Origin: Acinetobacter calcoaceticus
Lineage (GTDB): Bacteria; Pseudomonadota; Gammaproteobacteria; Pseudomonadales; Moraxellaceae
Assembly (NCBI RefSeq): GCF_900520355.1
Contig: NZ_LS999521.1
Coordinates: 620,001-684,000 of the forward strand
Direction of reading: 5' to 3'
Length of the DNA stretch: 64,000 bases
Shown here: positions 6,341 to 14,855 of the stretch, piece after piece
Layout of the letters: every line of letters starts with the position of its first letter
How positions within the stretch are numbered: position 1 is the stretch's first letter
Notes under the pieces: generated by a model
What the model saw: the letters and a program-made list of their open reading frames with translations, nothing else
What the model was told of the DNA's origin: nothing
The model's database searches: none
Program-made: the position numbers and the translations under genes

Positions 6341-9061
6341 ATGTTGGCAAGTCTGATCGGAGGTATCTTCGGTACAAAAAATGAGCGTGAACTCAAACGC
6401 ATGCGCAAAATTGTTGAGCAAATCAATGCGCTCGAGCCGACGATATCAGCTTTAAGCGATGCAGACTTATCTGCAAAAACTCCAGAATTCAAACAACGTT
6501 ATAATAATGGCGAAAGTTTAGATAAATTACTTCCAGAAGCGTTTGCAGTGTGTCGTGAAGCTGCCAAACGTGTAATGGGCATGCGTCACTATGACGTTCA
6601 GCTTATTGGTGGTATTACCTTACATGAAGGTAAGATTGCCGAAATGCGTACCGGTGAAGGTAAAACCCTGATGGGTACTTTGGCGTGTTATTTAAACGCA
6701 TTAAGTGGCGAAGGCGTTCATGTCATTACTGTGAACGATTATTTAGCACAGCGTGATGCTGAGTTGAACCGCCCATTATTTGAATTTTTGGGTTTATCAA
6801 TTGGTACCATTTATTCAATGCAAGGTCCATCAGAAAAAGCGGAAGCTTATCTTTCTGATATTACTTACGGTACCAATAACGAATTCGGTTTTGACTACTT
6901 ACGTGACAACATGGTGTTTTCTTTAGCAGAAAAGAAACAGCGTGGCTTGCACTATGCCATTATCGATGAAGTTGACTCAATCTTGATTGATGAAGCACGT
7001 ACACCATTAATTATTTCTGGTCAAAGTGAAGACTCTTCGCATCTTTATGCTGCAATTAACACAATTCCACCTAGATTACGTCCGCAAAAAGAAGAAAAAG
7101 TCGCAGATGGCGGGCATTTCTGGATTGATGAAAAGCAGCGTTCAGTTGAAATGACCGAAATTGGTTATGAAACTGTTGAGCAAGAGCTTATTCAGATGGG
7201 CTTGTTAGCCGAAGGTGAAAGCTTATATTCAGCAACGAATTTAAGTCTTGTTCATCATGTGTCTGCCGCTATTCGTGCACATTTCTTATTCCAACGCGAT
7301 GTTCACTATATTATTCACGATGGTGAAGTGGTTATTGTTGATGAACATACTGGCCGTACAATGCCAGGTCGTCGTTGGTCAGAAGGTTTGCATCAAGCTG
7401 TTGAGGCAAAAGAAGGTTTGGAAATTCAGCCTGAAAACCAGACTTTAGCAACCACAACATTCCAGAACTATTTCCGTCTATATAAAAAGCTTTCAGGTAT
7501 GACAGGTACTGCTGATACTGAAGCTGCGGAAATGAAAGAAATTTATGGCCTTGATGTTGTGATTATTCCAACTCACCGCCCAATGGTACGTAATGACCAA
7601 AACGACTTAATTTATTTAAACCGTAATGGTAAATATGAAGCGATTATTCAAGAAATTATGAATATTCGCCAACAAGGTGTTGCACCGATTCTTATTGGTA
7701 CGGCAACCATTGAAGCCAGTGAAATTTTATCTTCTAAGTTAATGCAAGCTGGTATTCACCATGAAGTGTTGAATGCAAAACAACATGAGCGTGAAGCTGA
7801 CATTATTGCTCAGGCAGGTAGCCCCAATGCGGTAACGATTGCAACCAACATGGCTGGTCGTGGTACTGACATTATCTTGGGTGGTAACTGGAAAGCAAAA
7901 CTTGCCAAACTTGAAAACCCTACTGCTGAAGATGAAGCACATCTGAAAGCACAATGGGAACAAGATCATGAAGATGTATTGAAATCAGGTGGTTTGCATA
8001 TCATTGGTTCTGAACGCCATGAATCACGTCGTATTGATAACCAGTTACGTGGTCGTGCGGGCCGTCAGGGTGACCCTGGTGTTTCTCGTTTCTATTTATC
8101 TCTTGAAGATGACCTTATGCGTATTTTCGCAGGCGACCGTGTCGTTGGCATGATGCGTGCGATGGGTTTAAAAGAAGACGAAGCGATTGAACATAAAATG
8201 GTGAGTCGTTCAATTGAGAACGCTCAGCGTAAAGTTGAAGCACGTAACTTTGATATTCGTAAAAACTTATTGAAATACGATGATGTGAATAATGAACAAC
8301 GTAAGATCATTTATTCACAACGTGATGAAGTGCTAGCTGAAAATACTTTAAAAGAATACGTTGAAGAAATGCATCATGAAGTGATGAAAGGCGTGATTGC
8401 GAACTTTATTCCACCAGAGTCAATTCATGATCAGTGGGATGTTGAAGGTTTAGAGAATGCTTTACGTATTGATTTAGGTATTGAGCTACCAATTCAAGAA
8501 TGGTTAGATCAAGATCGCCGTCTAGATGAAGAAGGTTTAGTTGAGCGAATCAGTGATGAGGTGATTGAACGTTATCGTCAACGACGTGTTCAAATGGGTG
8601 ACGAATCAGCAGCAATGCTTGAACGTCATTTCGTTTTAAACTCTCTTGACCGCCATTGGAAAGATCACTTAGCTGCAATGGATTATTTGCGTCAAGGTAT
8701 TCACTTACGTGGCTATGCGCAAAAGAACCCTGAACAGGAATACAAGAAAGAAGCTTTCAACCTGTTTGTAAATATGTTGAGCATTATTAAAACTGATGTT
8801 GTGACTGATTTGTCTCGCGTTCATATCCCAACACCAGAAGAACTTGCAGAAATGGAAGCTCAACAGCAGCAGCAAGCTGAATCGATGAAGCTTTCTTTTG
8901 AACATGATGATGTAGATGGTTTAACGGGTGAAGTTACACTTTCTCAAGAAACCATGAACGAGTCTGACGATCAGCAAGCTTTCCCTGTTCCAGAAAGCCG
9001 TAATGCGCCATGTCCATGTGGTTCAGGACTAAAATATAAACAATGTCACGGTAAGATCTAA
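6341..9061 (+). CDS. secA: Protein translocase ATPase SecA
   Basis: A 906-residue motor ATPase that drives unfolded preproteins through SecYEG. It contains Walker A MRTGEGKT near residue 101, the DEAD-like [16 protein letters not shown] near 206, the second motor domain with [10 protein letters not shown], and the [25 protein letters not shown] helicase motif. The extreme C-terminus [18 protein letters not shown] is the zinc-binding SecB-interaction tail. I chose ATG 6341 (protein MLASLIGG...) rather than the in-frame TTG 6311, because SecA proteins begin with this hydrophobic helix. It is monocistronic, followed by a strong terminator. Confidence 0.98.
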   Translation: MLASLIGGIFGTKNERELKRMRKIVEQINALEPTISALSDADLSAKTPEFKQRYNNGESLDKLLPEAFAVCREAAKRVMGMRHYDVQLIGGITLHEGKIAEMRTGEGKTLMGTLACYLNALSGEGVHVITVNDYLAQRDAELNRPLFEFLGLSIGTIYSMQGPSEKAEAYLSDITYGTNNEFGFDYLRDNMVFSLAEKKQRGLHYAIIDEVDSILIDEARTPLIISGQSEDSSHLYAAINTIPPRLRPQKEEKVADGGHFWIDEKQRSVEMTEIGYETVEQELIQMGLLAEGESLYSATNLSLVHHVSAAIRAHFLFQRDVHYIIHDGEVVIVDEHTGRTMPGRRWSEGLHQAVEAKEGLEIQPENQTLATTTFQNYFRLYKKLSGMTGTADTEAAEMKEIYGLDVVIIPTHRPMVRNDQNDLIYLNRNGKYEAIIQEIMNIRQQGVAPILIGTATIEASEILSSKLMQAGIHHEVLNAKQHEREADIIAQAGSPNAVTIATNMAGRGTDIILGGNWKAKLAKLENPTAEDEAHLKAQWEQDHEDVLKSGGLHIIGSERHESRRIDNQLRGRAGRQGDPGVSRFYLSLEDDLMRIFAGDRVVGMMRAMGLKEDEAIEHKMVSRSIENAQRKVEARNFDIRKNLLKYDDVNNEQRKIIYSQRDEVLAENTLKEYVEEMHHEVMKGVIANFIPPESIHDQWDVEGLENALRIDLGIELPIQEWLDQDRRLDEEGLVERISDEVIERYRQRRVQMGDESAAMLERHFVLNSLDRHWKDHLAAMDYLRQGIHLRGYAQKNPEQEYKKEAFNLFVNMLSIIKTDVVTDLSRVHIPTPEELAEMEAQQQQQAESMKLSFEHDDVDGLTGEVTLSQETMNESDDQQAFPVPESRNAPCPCGSGLKYKQCHGKI

Positions 9062-9072
9062 TCTGCCTGCAC

Positions 9073-9103
9073 AAAAAAGCAGAACAATTGTTCTGCTTTT
9101 TTT
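9073..9103. terminator. Intrinsic terminator after secA
   Basis: AAAAAAGCAGAAC and GTTCTGCTTTTTT form a near-perfect palindromic stem, with a run of seven T downstream. Confidence 0.9.
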
Positions 9104-9191
9104 ACGTTTGTAGTAAGCCTGTGAATAATGTTTGCAGTTTTAAGCATTAAATGCTATTTACTTCTCATCCAGAGTGTATGTTGGAAAGACA

Positions 9192-9611
9192 ATGAAAAAA
9201 GTATTACAACCTTTATTTTTAACTGTTCTTGCTGTGCCTAGTTTTGTTTTCGCAGCAGAAACAGCTTCGGCTCCTCAAACGACAACGGTTGATAAAGTCC
9301 TTGCAGCAAAAGGGCCAACTTCGGCTCAGGCTGTAGTGAAGCAAGAAAATACAACAGTGATTAGTCCACGTACAGGCATTCGCTATACGTTGGGTAACAC
9401 AAATAATCGCCCAATTATTTTACAAACTACTGCGATTGCTCCGGCAAACTCAGCAAATATTAATCGTATTGTGGCAGCTAATCCTGCTTTATCTACGAAG
9501 AGCCAAGAAAAAGCAAAAGTGGCTTTAATTGGGGAAGCAGCAGTGGCAGGCCCAGCGGCAGTTGCAGCAAGCAATATGAGTGCACCTGCGAATCCAGCAA
9601 CGATCAATTAA
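9192..9611 (+). CDS. Small secreted hypothetical protein
   Basis: A 139-residue protein with a clear Sec signal peptide (MKKVLQPLFLTVLAVPSFVFA, cleaved before AETAS). The mature part is low-complexity, rich in Ala, Thr, Asn and Pro, with no cysteine and no recognisable domain; a segment around YTLGNTNNRPIILQTTAIAPANSANINRIVAANPAL may be the conserved core. Start ATG 9192 is preceded by GGAAAG at 9183-9188 and places the signal peptide correctly; an upstream ATG at 9174 would add six residues. Likely periplasmic or surface. Function unknown. It has its own terminator. Confidence 0.75.
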   Translation: MKKVLQPLFLTVLAVPSFVFAAETASAPQTTTVDKVLAAKGPTSAQAVVKQENTTVISPRTGIRYTLGNTNNRPIILQTTAIAPANSANINRIVAANPALSTKSQEKAKVALIGEAAVAGPAAVAASNMSAPANPATIN

Positions 9612-9622
9612 GTTGTATCTGT

Positions 9623-9657
9623 AAAAAAAGCCGGTCAATGATGAACCGGCTTTTTTT
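9623..9657. terminator. Bidirectional intrinsic terminator
   Basis: AAAAAAAGCCGGT and ACCGGCTTTTTTT arms around a nine-base loop sit between convergent genes. Poly-T lies on both sides, so it can serve both the secreted-protein gene and the transporter. Confidence 0.9.
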
Positions 9658-9675
9658 ATATAAGAATTTCTAATT

Positions 9676-10986
9676 TTAGATCTGATTATTCACATCATCA
9701 TTTTTTGTTTCACGAATGAATAAGAAAGCGATGAGTGATAAAAGTGATGCCGCAGTAAGATAATAACCAACTGCATATAAACCATAGGTTTCAGCAAGTT
9801 TAGTGGCAATGAGTGGAGCAAATGATGCACCAAAAATGCCTGCCAAGTTAAACGTTAACGCTGAACCTGTATAACGAACTGAAATTGGGAAAAGTTCAGA
9901 AAGAACTGTACCAATCGGACCATAAGTCAATCCCATAATCGCCAAGCCTGTACATAAGAAAAGGAAGACAATTAATGTATTTCCTGACTCTAACATACTA
10001 GAGAAGAACAAACCGAAAATAGCAGCAGCAATACAAACACCAATCGAAGTGGCTTTACGTCCAAATTTTTCTGCAAAAATAGCCGATAATGGAATAAACG
10101 CAGCAAAGCATAGTGTGGCAAAGAGTTGAAGTTCCAAGAACTCACCGCGTGCATAGCCTAATTTGGTGGTTGCCCAGTTTAAGGCAAATACGGTGGTAAG
10201 ATAAAACACGACAAACGTACAGATTGCTGCAATCGTACCAAGTACAAGTTTGCCTGTATGTTTAGTTAAGACTTCTTTAAATGGAATATTGACTTCTTTT
10301 TGCTTATCCAAGACCTTTTGAAATGCTGGAGTCTCATGGAGTTTTAAACGGATATATAAGCCAACAATCACTAATACAGCACTTGCAATAAACGGAATAC
10401 GCCAGCCCCATTGCATGAATTCCTGCTCAGGAATGACTGCACCCAATAATAAAAATGAACCTGTTGCCAAAATAAAGCCAATTGGAGCGCCGAGCTGTGG
10501 GAACATGCCATACCAAGCTCTTTTACCTTCTGGGGCATTTTCGGTCGCGAGTAATACTGCACCACTCCATTCACCACCCAACCCCAAACCTTGCCCTAGA
10601 CGACATAGAGCCAATAGTAAAGGCGCGGCAAGACCAATTTGTGCATAGGTTGGAAGTAAACCAATACATACAGTTGAAACGCCCATGGTCAGTAAAGCTG
10701 CAACTAGGGTGGCTTTACGACCAATACGGTCTCCTAAATGACCGAATAACGCTGCACCGATAGGGCGAGCAATAAAGGCAATGGCGAAGGTTGCTAAAGA
10801 TTGTAAGACTGCGGCACTACCACTACTAGCAGGGAAAAACAGGTGAGGAAAGATAATTACGGCAGCTGTTGCATAGATATAAAAGTCGAAGAACTCAATG
10901 GTTGTACCGACTAAGCTTGCAAACAAAACCCGCGCTTTTGAATTAGTGGCTACTGCCGGAGCAGCAGTCGCAGAAGTTGACTCCAT
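9676..10986 (-). CDS. MFS transporter, metabolite:H+ symporter (MHS) family
   Basis: A 436-residue inner-membrane carrier with about 12 predicted membrane segments. The loop 2-3 motif GHLGDRIGRK (near 84-93) and the long RLGQGLGLGGEWSGA segment are typical of the MHS subgroup that includes shikimate, alpha-ketoglutarate and proline/betaine symporters. The N-terminus ATNSKARVLFASLVGTTIEFFDFYIY matches this group. The substrate cannot be told from sequence; an organic acid or betaine-like solute is most likely. It is apparently monocistronic, with 133 bp to the next minus-strand gene upstream. Confidence 0.88.
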   Translation of the reverse strand: MESTSATAAPAVATNSKARVLFASLVGTTIEFFDFYIYATAAVIIFPHLFFPASSGSAAVLQSLATFAIAFIARPIGAALFGHLGDRIGRKATLVAALLTMGVSTVCIGLLPTYAQIGLAAPLLLALCRLGQGLGLGGEWSGAVLLATENAPEGKRAWYGMFPQLGAPIGFILATGSFLLLGAVIPEQEFMQWGWRIPFIASAVLVIVGLYIRLKLHETPAFQKVLDKQKEVNIPFKEVLTKHTGKLVLGTIAAICTFVVFYLTTVFALNWATTKLGYARGEFLELQLFATLCFAAFIPLSAIFAEKFGRKATSIGVCIAAAIFGLFFSSMLESGNTLIVFLFLCTGLAIMGLTYGPIGTVLSELFPISVRYTGSALTFNLAGIFGASFAPLIATKLAETYGLYAVGYYLTAASLLSLIAFLFIRETKNDDVNNQI

Positions 10987-11119
10987 ATAAGACCTTATAT
11001 CAGTTAAAATTTATTTTTGGTTTACTATTCTTTTTAAAGACGTATTTTTCTCAAAGAATAGCGTGAAAGAACATCATCCATGACTCTTTCAGGATCACTG
11101 AATAAGAGTGAAAAATGAA

Positions 11120-11761
11120 CTAAACAATGTACCAATAGATAGCAAGAAAATGTGCTCCTGCACCTAAAAGCACAAAAATGTGCCAGATCGCATGGGTATA
11201 TCTTACCTTTTTTAACGCGTAAAACAATGCTCCAACCGTATAAGCTAATCCGCCAATGATCAAGAAAATCAATGCGTCTTTACTTAAATAAGTGCGCATA
11301 TCATCCATGACGAACACGGCAAGCCATCCCATTAATATATAGGCAAGCAAAGAAATTTTTTGAAAGCGATGAATAAAAACTAACTTGAAAAGTGTACCAA
11401 TTGCAGCAATGCTCCATAGAGCAATCAGCAGAATATGAGCTTTTGTAGTAGGTATAGCGATGCTTAAGAAAGGGGTATAGGTCCCAGCAATTAAATAATA
11501 AATAGCAGTGTGGTCTAGTTTCTTATACCAGTAACGTAGATTTTGTGTTTGAGCAAAGTGATAGAGTGTAGAGCTGGTGAAAACCAGAATCAGACTAAAT
11601 GAGTATACCCATAAACCAATCCACTGAGCAGTTGAAAGATAAGATCCCTTCATAATTAAAAAGATAGAAGCAATAACAGCCATAATGACACCAGCTCCAT
11701 GGCTGTAGGCGTTAAATAGCTCTTCTTTAGGATCGTAAGTTTCCAGTACAGATTTACTCAT
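11120..11761 (-). CDS. Haemolysin III / PAQR-family integral membrane protein
   Basis: A 213-residue protein with seven predicted membrane helices. PAQR-family signatures are present: EELFNAYSHGAG near the N-terminus, LYHF, DHTAIYYLIAGTYTPF in the middle, and WHIFVLLGAGAHFLAIYW at the end, carrying the conserved Ser/His/Asp positions that bind zinc in this superfamily. Bacterial members (YqfA, TrhA type) are linked to membrane-lipid homeostasis; the haemolysin name comes from an early Bacillus study. I chose the internal ATG giving MSKSVLETYDPKEE; an in-frame start 15 codons earlier has no better ribosome-binding site. Confidence 0.88.
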   Translation of the reverse strand: MSKSVLETYDPKEELFNAYSHGAGVIMAVIASIFLIMKGSYLSTAQWIGLWVYSFSLILVFTSSTLYHFAQTQNLRYWYKKLDHTAIYYLIAGTYTPFLSIAIPTTKAHILLIALWSIAAIGTLFKLVFIHRFQKISLLAYILMGWLAVFVMDDMRTYLSKDALIFLIIGGLAYTVGALFYALKKVRYTHAIWHIFVLLGAGAHFLAIYWYIV

Positions 11762-11888
11762 AAGTTTAATTTTTTTGATTAAAAATACGAATGTATAGAA
11801 ATACAAAACAGTCGTAAAGTTATTTTATTTTTAATCCTAGACCCTTTAAACTTCTATTTCATATGAGTCTTCATTTTTAGGTATATCC

Positions 11889-13100
11889 GTGTCGGTTTTT
11901 TCCTTTGAGCAAGAACAGCAATTCTTCCATGAAATTAAGCAAATGCTTGATCAACAAACTTTTGAGCGTTTGATTTTGAGCCAATATAAGGGAGATTTGG
12001 AACAACTGGAAAAAATCACTTTCCGTATTGTTGAGTTACATGGGCAAAAACAGCTTTCAGCTTTATATCACCATACTACTCAGGATATGACCAAAAACTA
12101 TTCATTTGAAGAGGGCTTACAGCAGATTGAGCAATTAATCATACAGTGTAAGCAAGCGAATTTATTTTCGGCTACTCAAGAAATTCAACTCAAAAAGAAT
12201 AAGAAAAAAGCCATGTTAAATATGGGTAAAAAACAGGCGGCAAATGCGACGCAAATGGTTCAGACACATGATCGTGAGAAGCAACGCTATGTACAGCAGG
12301 GCAATGCATTTCTAAAGGAGCTTGGTATTACCGATGAAAAAGGCCAAATCATTCCAAGCATGGCGCGTAAATGGAAACAGATTAATAAATTTATAGAAAT
12401 TTTTGCGAGTGCTTATGAGCAAATTGATGCATCTCAGCAAGAACTACGGATTGTAGATTTTGGCTCAGGTAAAGGTTATTTAACTTTTGCGTTATATGAC
12501 TATTTGCAAGAACAGCAGAAAACACCTCTAATTACAGGTGTTGAATTACGCCCGAATCTGGTTGAGTTCTGCCAAAAAGTTGCAGACAAAGTTGATTTTA
12601 ATCATTTAGATTTTTTTGAAGGTGATGTACGTAGTTATCAACCGGAAAAACTTGATGTCATGATTGCCTTGCATGCTTGTGACGTTGCGACCGATTTTGC
12701 GATTCATACAGGCATTCGTTTAAATGCTTCTATGATTATGTGCGCGCCGTGTTGTCATAAAGAATTACGTCCACAATTACATAGTCCAGAAGTTTTACAG
12801 CCAATGCTGCAATTCGGCATTCATGCAGGACAACAAGCCGAAATGTTGACTGATACATTACGTGCATTGCTTTTAAAGGCATATGGCTATGAAACTAAAG
12901 TTTTTGAGTTTGTGTCGCTTGAACATACCAGTAAAAATAAAATGATTTTGGCGACGAAACGTAAAAATGTTACTCAGCCTGATGCCAAGATTATGGCTCA
13001 AATTCAAGCTTTGAAAGAAATGTACGGCATTCAAAAACATACTCTAGAATTGTTATTACAAGACCAGTTGCCTATCGAAAATATTGGCTGTAAATGCTAA
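11889..13100 (+). CDS. Class I SAM-dependent methyltransferase
   Basis: A 403-residue protein starting at GTG 11889 with TTAGG 7 bases upstream. A largely helical, charged N-terminal part (1-190) precedes a Rossmann methyltransferase domain with motif I VDFGSGKGYLTF near 195 and an acidic VELRP motif near 222. A distinctive CAPCCHKELR motif near 295 may bind metal or form part of the active site. This arrangement matches the Methyltransf_32-type family, seen also in eukaryotic METTL25/RRNAD1 relatives; the substrate is unknown, with RNA or protein possible. The GNAT gene follows 12 bases later, so they are probably co-transcribed. Confidence 0.82.
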   Translation: MSVFSFEQEQQFFHEIKQMLDQQTFERLILSQYKGDLEQLEKITFRIVELHGQKQLSALYHHTTQDMTKNYSFEEGLQQIEQLIIQCKQANLFSATQEIQLKKNKKKAMLNMGKKQAANATQMVQTHDREKQRYVQQGNAFLKELGITDEKGQIIPSMARKWKQINKFIEIFASAYEQIDASQQELRIVDFGSGKGYLTFALYDYLQEQQKTPLITGVELRPNLVEFCQKVADKVDFNHLDFFEGDVRSYQPEKLDVMIALHACDVATDFAIHTGIRLNASMIMCAPCCHKELRPQLHSPEVLQPMLQFGIHAGQQAEMLTDTLRALLLKAYGYETKVFEFVSLEHTSKNKMILATKRKNVTQPDAKIMAQIQALKEMYGIQKHTLELLLQDQLPIENIGCKC

Positions 13101-13112
13101 GCAGGTGAATAG

Positions 13113-13532
13113 ATGTTTAGAATTATAGCGGGTGATTGGGAGCAGTTTGGACAAGATGCCAAGCTCATTCGTGAGCAGGTTTTTATTCAAGAGCAGGGAA
13201 TTTTCCCTGAAGATGAATGGGATGATCTGGATGCCACAGTTCTGCACTTTATGGTGTATGACAGCGATCAGCCGATTGCCACAGCACGCTTGTTGTCGCA
13301 GCATAGCGTAGGACGGGTAGCTGTTTTAGTACCTTATCGCAAGCGAGGGATCGGCAAAATTTTAATGCAGCATATTATTGAGTATGCACGTCAGCAAGAA
13401 TTACCTTATCTAAAGCTTTCAGCTCAAACTTATGTGACCGCGTTTTATGAAGCATTGGGCTTTGTCGTTCAAGGCGAGGAATATCTAGATTGTGGCATCC
13501 CACATATTGATATGATTTTAGAGTTAAGTTGA
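13113..13532 (+). CDS. GNAT-family N-acetyltransferase
   Basis: A 139-residue GNAT protein (ElaA/YjcF-like). The acetyl-CoA pyrophosphate-binding segment RVAVLVPYRKRGIGKILMQHII contains the R/K-x-x-G-x-G/I motif. The N-terminus has RIIAGDWEQFGQDAKLIREQVFIQEQGI, typical of this subgroup. AGGTGA lies just upstream of ATG 13113. Substrates are unknown. It is probably co-transcribed with the upstream methyltransferase (12-bp gap). Its stop codon lies inside the following hairpin. Confidence 0.88.
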   Translation: MFRIIAGDWEQFGQDAKLIREQVFIQEQGIFPEDEWDDLDATVLHFMVYDSDQPIATARLLSQHSVGRVAVLVPYRKRGIGKILMQHIIEYARQQELPYLKLSAQTYVTAFYEALGFVVQGEEYLDCGIPHIDMILELS

Positions 13533-13557
13533 GACTTCTTTTTAGAAATCTCAACTT
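13526..13557. terminator. Probable bidirectional terminator hairpin
   Basis: AAGTTGAGA (13526-13534) and TCTCAACTT (13549-13557) pair perfectly, with TTC/GAA continuing the stem after one mismatch. It overlaps the GNAT stop and separates convergent genes. The T-tract is weak on both strands, so confidence is moderate. Confidence 0.55.
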
Positions 13558-13561
13558 ATGT

Positions 13562-14422
13562 TTACTTCATTGCATTCCAGCTTTCAATTGCTTGTAGACC
13601 TGTTTCTAAACCGACTTCATAGCTATAGCGAAGCTTTTTCGGATTAGTGCTTAAACGGCCCGCCATATTTTTAAGTGGCGGTGGACAAATTTCTAAAATT
13701 TGCTGGTCTGGGTTAGGACCACGGACAAAATCGACCGAAGCGTTATAGCGAGCACAACGGCTACGTAAGCTGTTTGCAAAACTATAATGATGTTTAAACG
13801 CATATTTCGCGAGGAATTGATCACCGCGACTACTGGCCTTAAAGTAGTTTTTCGGGCGAGTGCGTAAAACTAAGAGTTTTTTGACGTCACTTTGCTGAGC
13901 CGTCCAGCGAACGGGTAGTGCATCCGCAACACCGCCATCAAAATAAGGTTCACCCATAATTTCAACAGGATGACGTGTTAAAACTGGAATCGAGCTAGAT
14001 GCACGAAGTGCATTTAACAAGTTGTCTTTACCTGCACGAAGATATTCAGCATGCCCAGTTTTGGCATGCGTCAATACCATATAAAAATCAGGATTTTTAG
14101 CAAACAGACTTTGCTGATCAAGCGGATGCTCTTGCTCGCCAATCTCCCACATCCATTTTAAATCAAGTAAATCGCCACCTTTAAAAAAGCGTTTGTAATC
14201 GATAAATTCAGGACGTAGTGAGTGATCAATATAAAATGTTAACGTGCGGCCTTGTTGACCTGCTAAGTAGTTTGCAACGTTGGTTGAGCCAGATGACACG
14301 CCAACATATAAATCGAAAGGATTGAACTGTTGTTGTAAAAATGCGTCAAGTACACCACTGGTAAAGGCACCACGCATGCCTCCACCCTCTACAACAAGTG
14401 CATTACGGGAAAAATCTGTCAT
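13562..14422 (-). CDS. Patatin-like phospholipase family protein
   Basis: A 286-residue serine lipase-like protein of the bacterial YjjU type. It has the oxyanion loop GGGMRG (13-18), the nucleophile elbow GVSSG (41-45, Ser43) and the catalytic Asp in DGGVADALP near 168, giving the patatin Ser-Asp dyad. No signal peptide is present, so it is probably cytoplasmic or membrane-associated and hydrolyses acyl esters of phospholipids. It starts 11 bases after the stop of the small membrane-protein gene on the same strand, so the two are likely co-transcribed. Confidence 0.9.
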   Translation of the reverse strand: MTDFSRNALVVEGGGMRGAFTSGVLDAFLQQQFNPFDLYVGVSSGSTNVANYLAGQQGRTLTFYIDHSLRPEFIDYKRFFKGGDLLDLKWMWEIGEQEHPLDQQSLFAKNPDFYMVLTHAKTGHAEYLRAGKDNLLNALRASSSIPVLTRHPVEIMGEPYFDGGVADALPVRWTAQQSDVKKLLVLRTRPKNYFKASSRGDQFLAKYAFKHHYSFANSLRSRCARYNASVDFVRGPNPDQQILEICPPPLKNMAGRLSTNPKKLRYSYEVGLETGLQAIESWNAMK

Positions 14423-14433
14423 TTGATATCTAA

Positions 14434-14691
14434 TTACTGAGTTGAGTTCTGATGTTCTTTCATATCCATTTCAGACATGTTGTTACTATGTTGAGCGTGT
14501 TGCTCTGTGGAATTTTCAGCTTTTTGCTGCATTTGCTCTTGTTGTGCTTTGCGCTGAGCTCCTGGCATATAGTCAGGTTCATTACTCATCGCTAAATAGA
14601 AAAAGCCAAGGAAAATCGCACTCAAAACACCAACGATCAGAACAAATTTCCAGCCTAAAGCTGCTGACTCGGAAGAATTTTTATCGGACAT
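14434..14691 (-). CDS. Small single-span membrane protein, hypothetical
   Basis: An 85-residue protein with one membrane helix (about residues 13-34, GWKFVLIVGVLSAIFLGFFYLAM) and a hydrophilic tail rich in Gln, Met, His and Glu (for example SNNMSEMDMKEHQNSTQ). The Met/His-rich tail could bind copper or another metal, but this is speculative. I chose the internal ATG at 14691 (MSDKNSSES); an in-frame ATG ten codons upstream lacks a better ribosome-binding site. It precedes the patatin gene with an 11-base gap. Confidence 0.7.
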   Translation of the reverse strand: MSDKNSSESAALGWKFVLIVGVLSAIFLGFFYLAMSNEPDYMPGAQRKAQQEQMQQKAENSTEQHAQHSNNMSEMDMKEHQNSTQ

Positions 14692-14786
14692 AAGGATTTC
14701 TCGAATGTGCTGTAGAAGCACAAAAATGAAGTCTATTTATAGCATATTTAGGCGTGAGGCTGAAATCTTAAAGGTCATAAAGAAAA

Positions 14787-14817
14787 ACCCATATAAATAA
14801 AATATATTTATATGGGT
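14787..14817 (-). terminator. Intrinsic terminator of the beta-oxidation transcript
   Basis: Arms ACCCATATAAATA (14787-14799) and TATTTATATGGGT (14805-14817) pair perfectly. On the minus strand the stem is followed by TTTTTCTTT. Confidence 0.85.
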
Positions 14818-14855
14818 AAGGTTTATGCAGTTTTTAAATATTCGTTAAACCTAAG

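Noticed and set aside
10415..10763. Plus-strand frames of 77 and 93 codons opposite the MFS transporter
   Set aside because: Antisense shadows; the products contain no recognisable domain and the minus-strand gene is clear.
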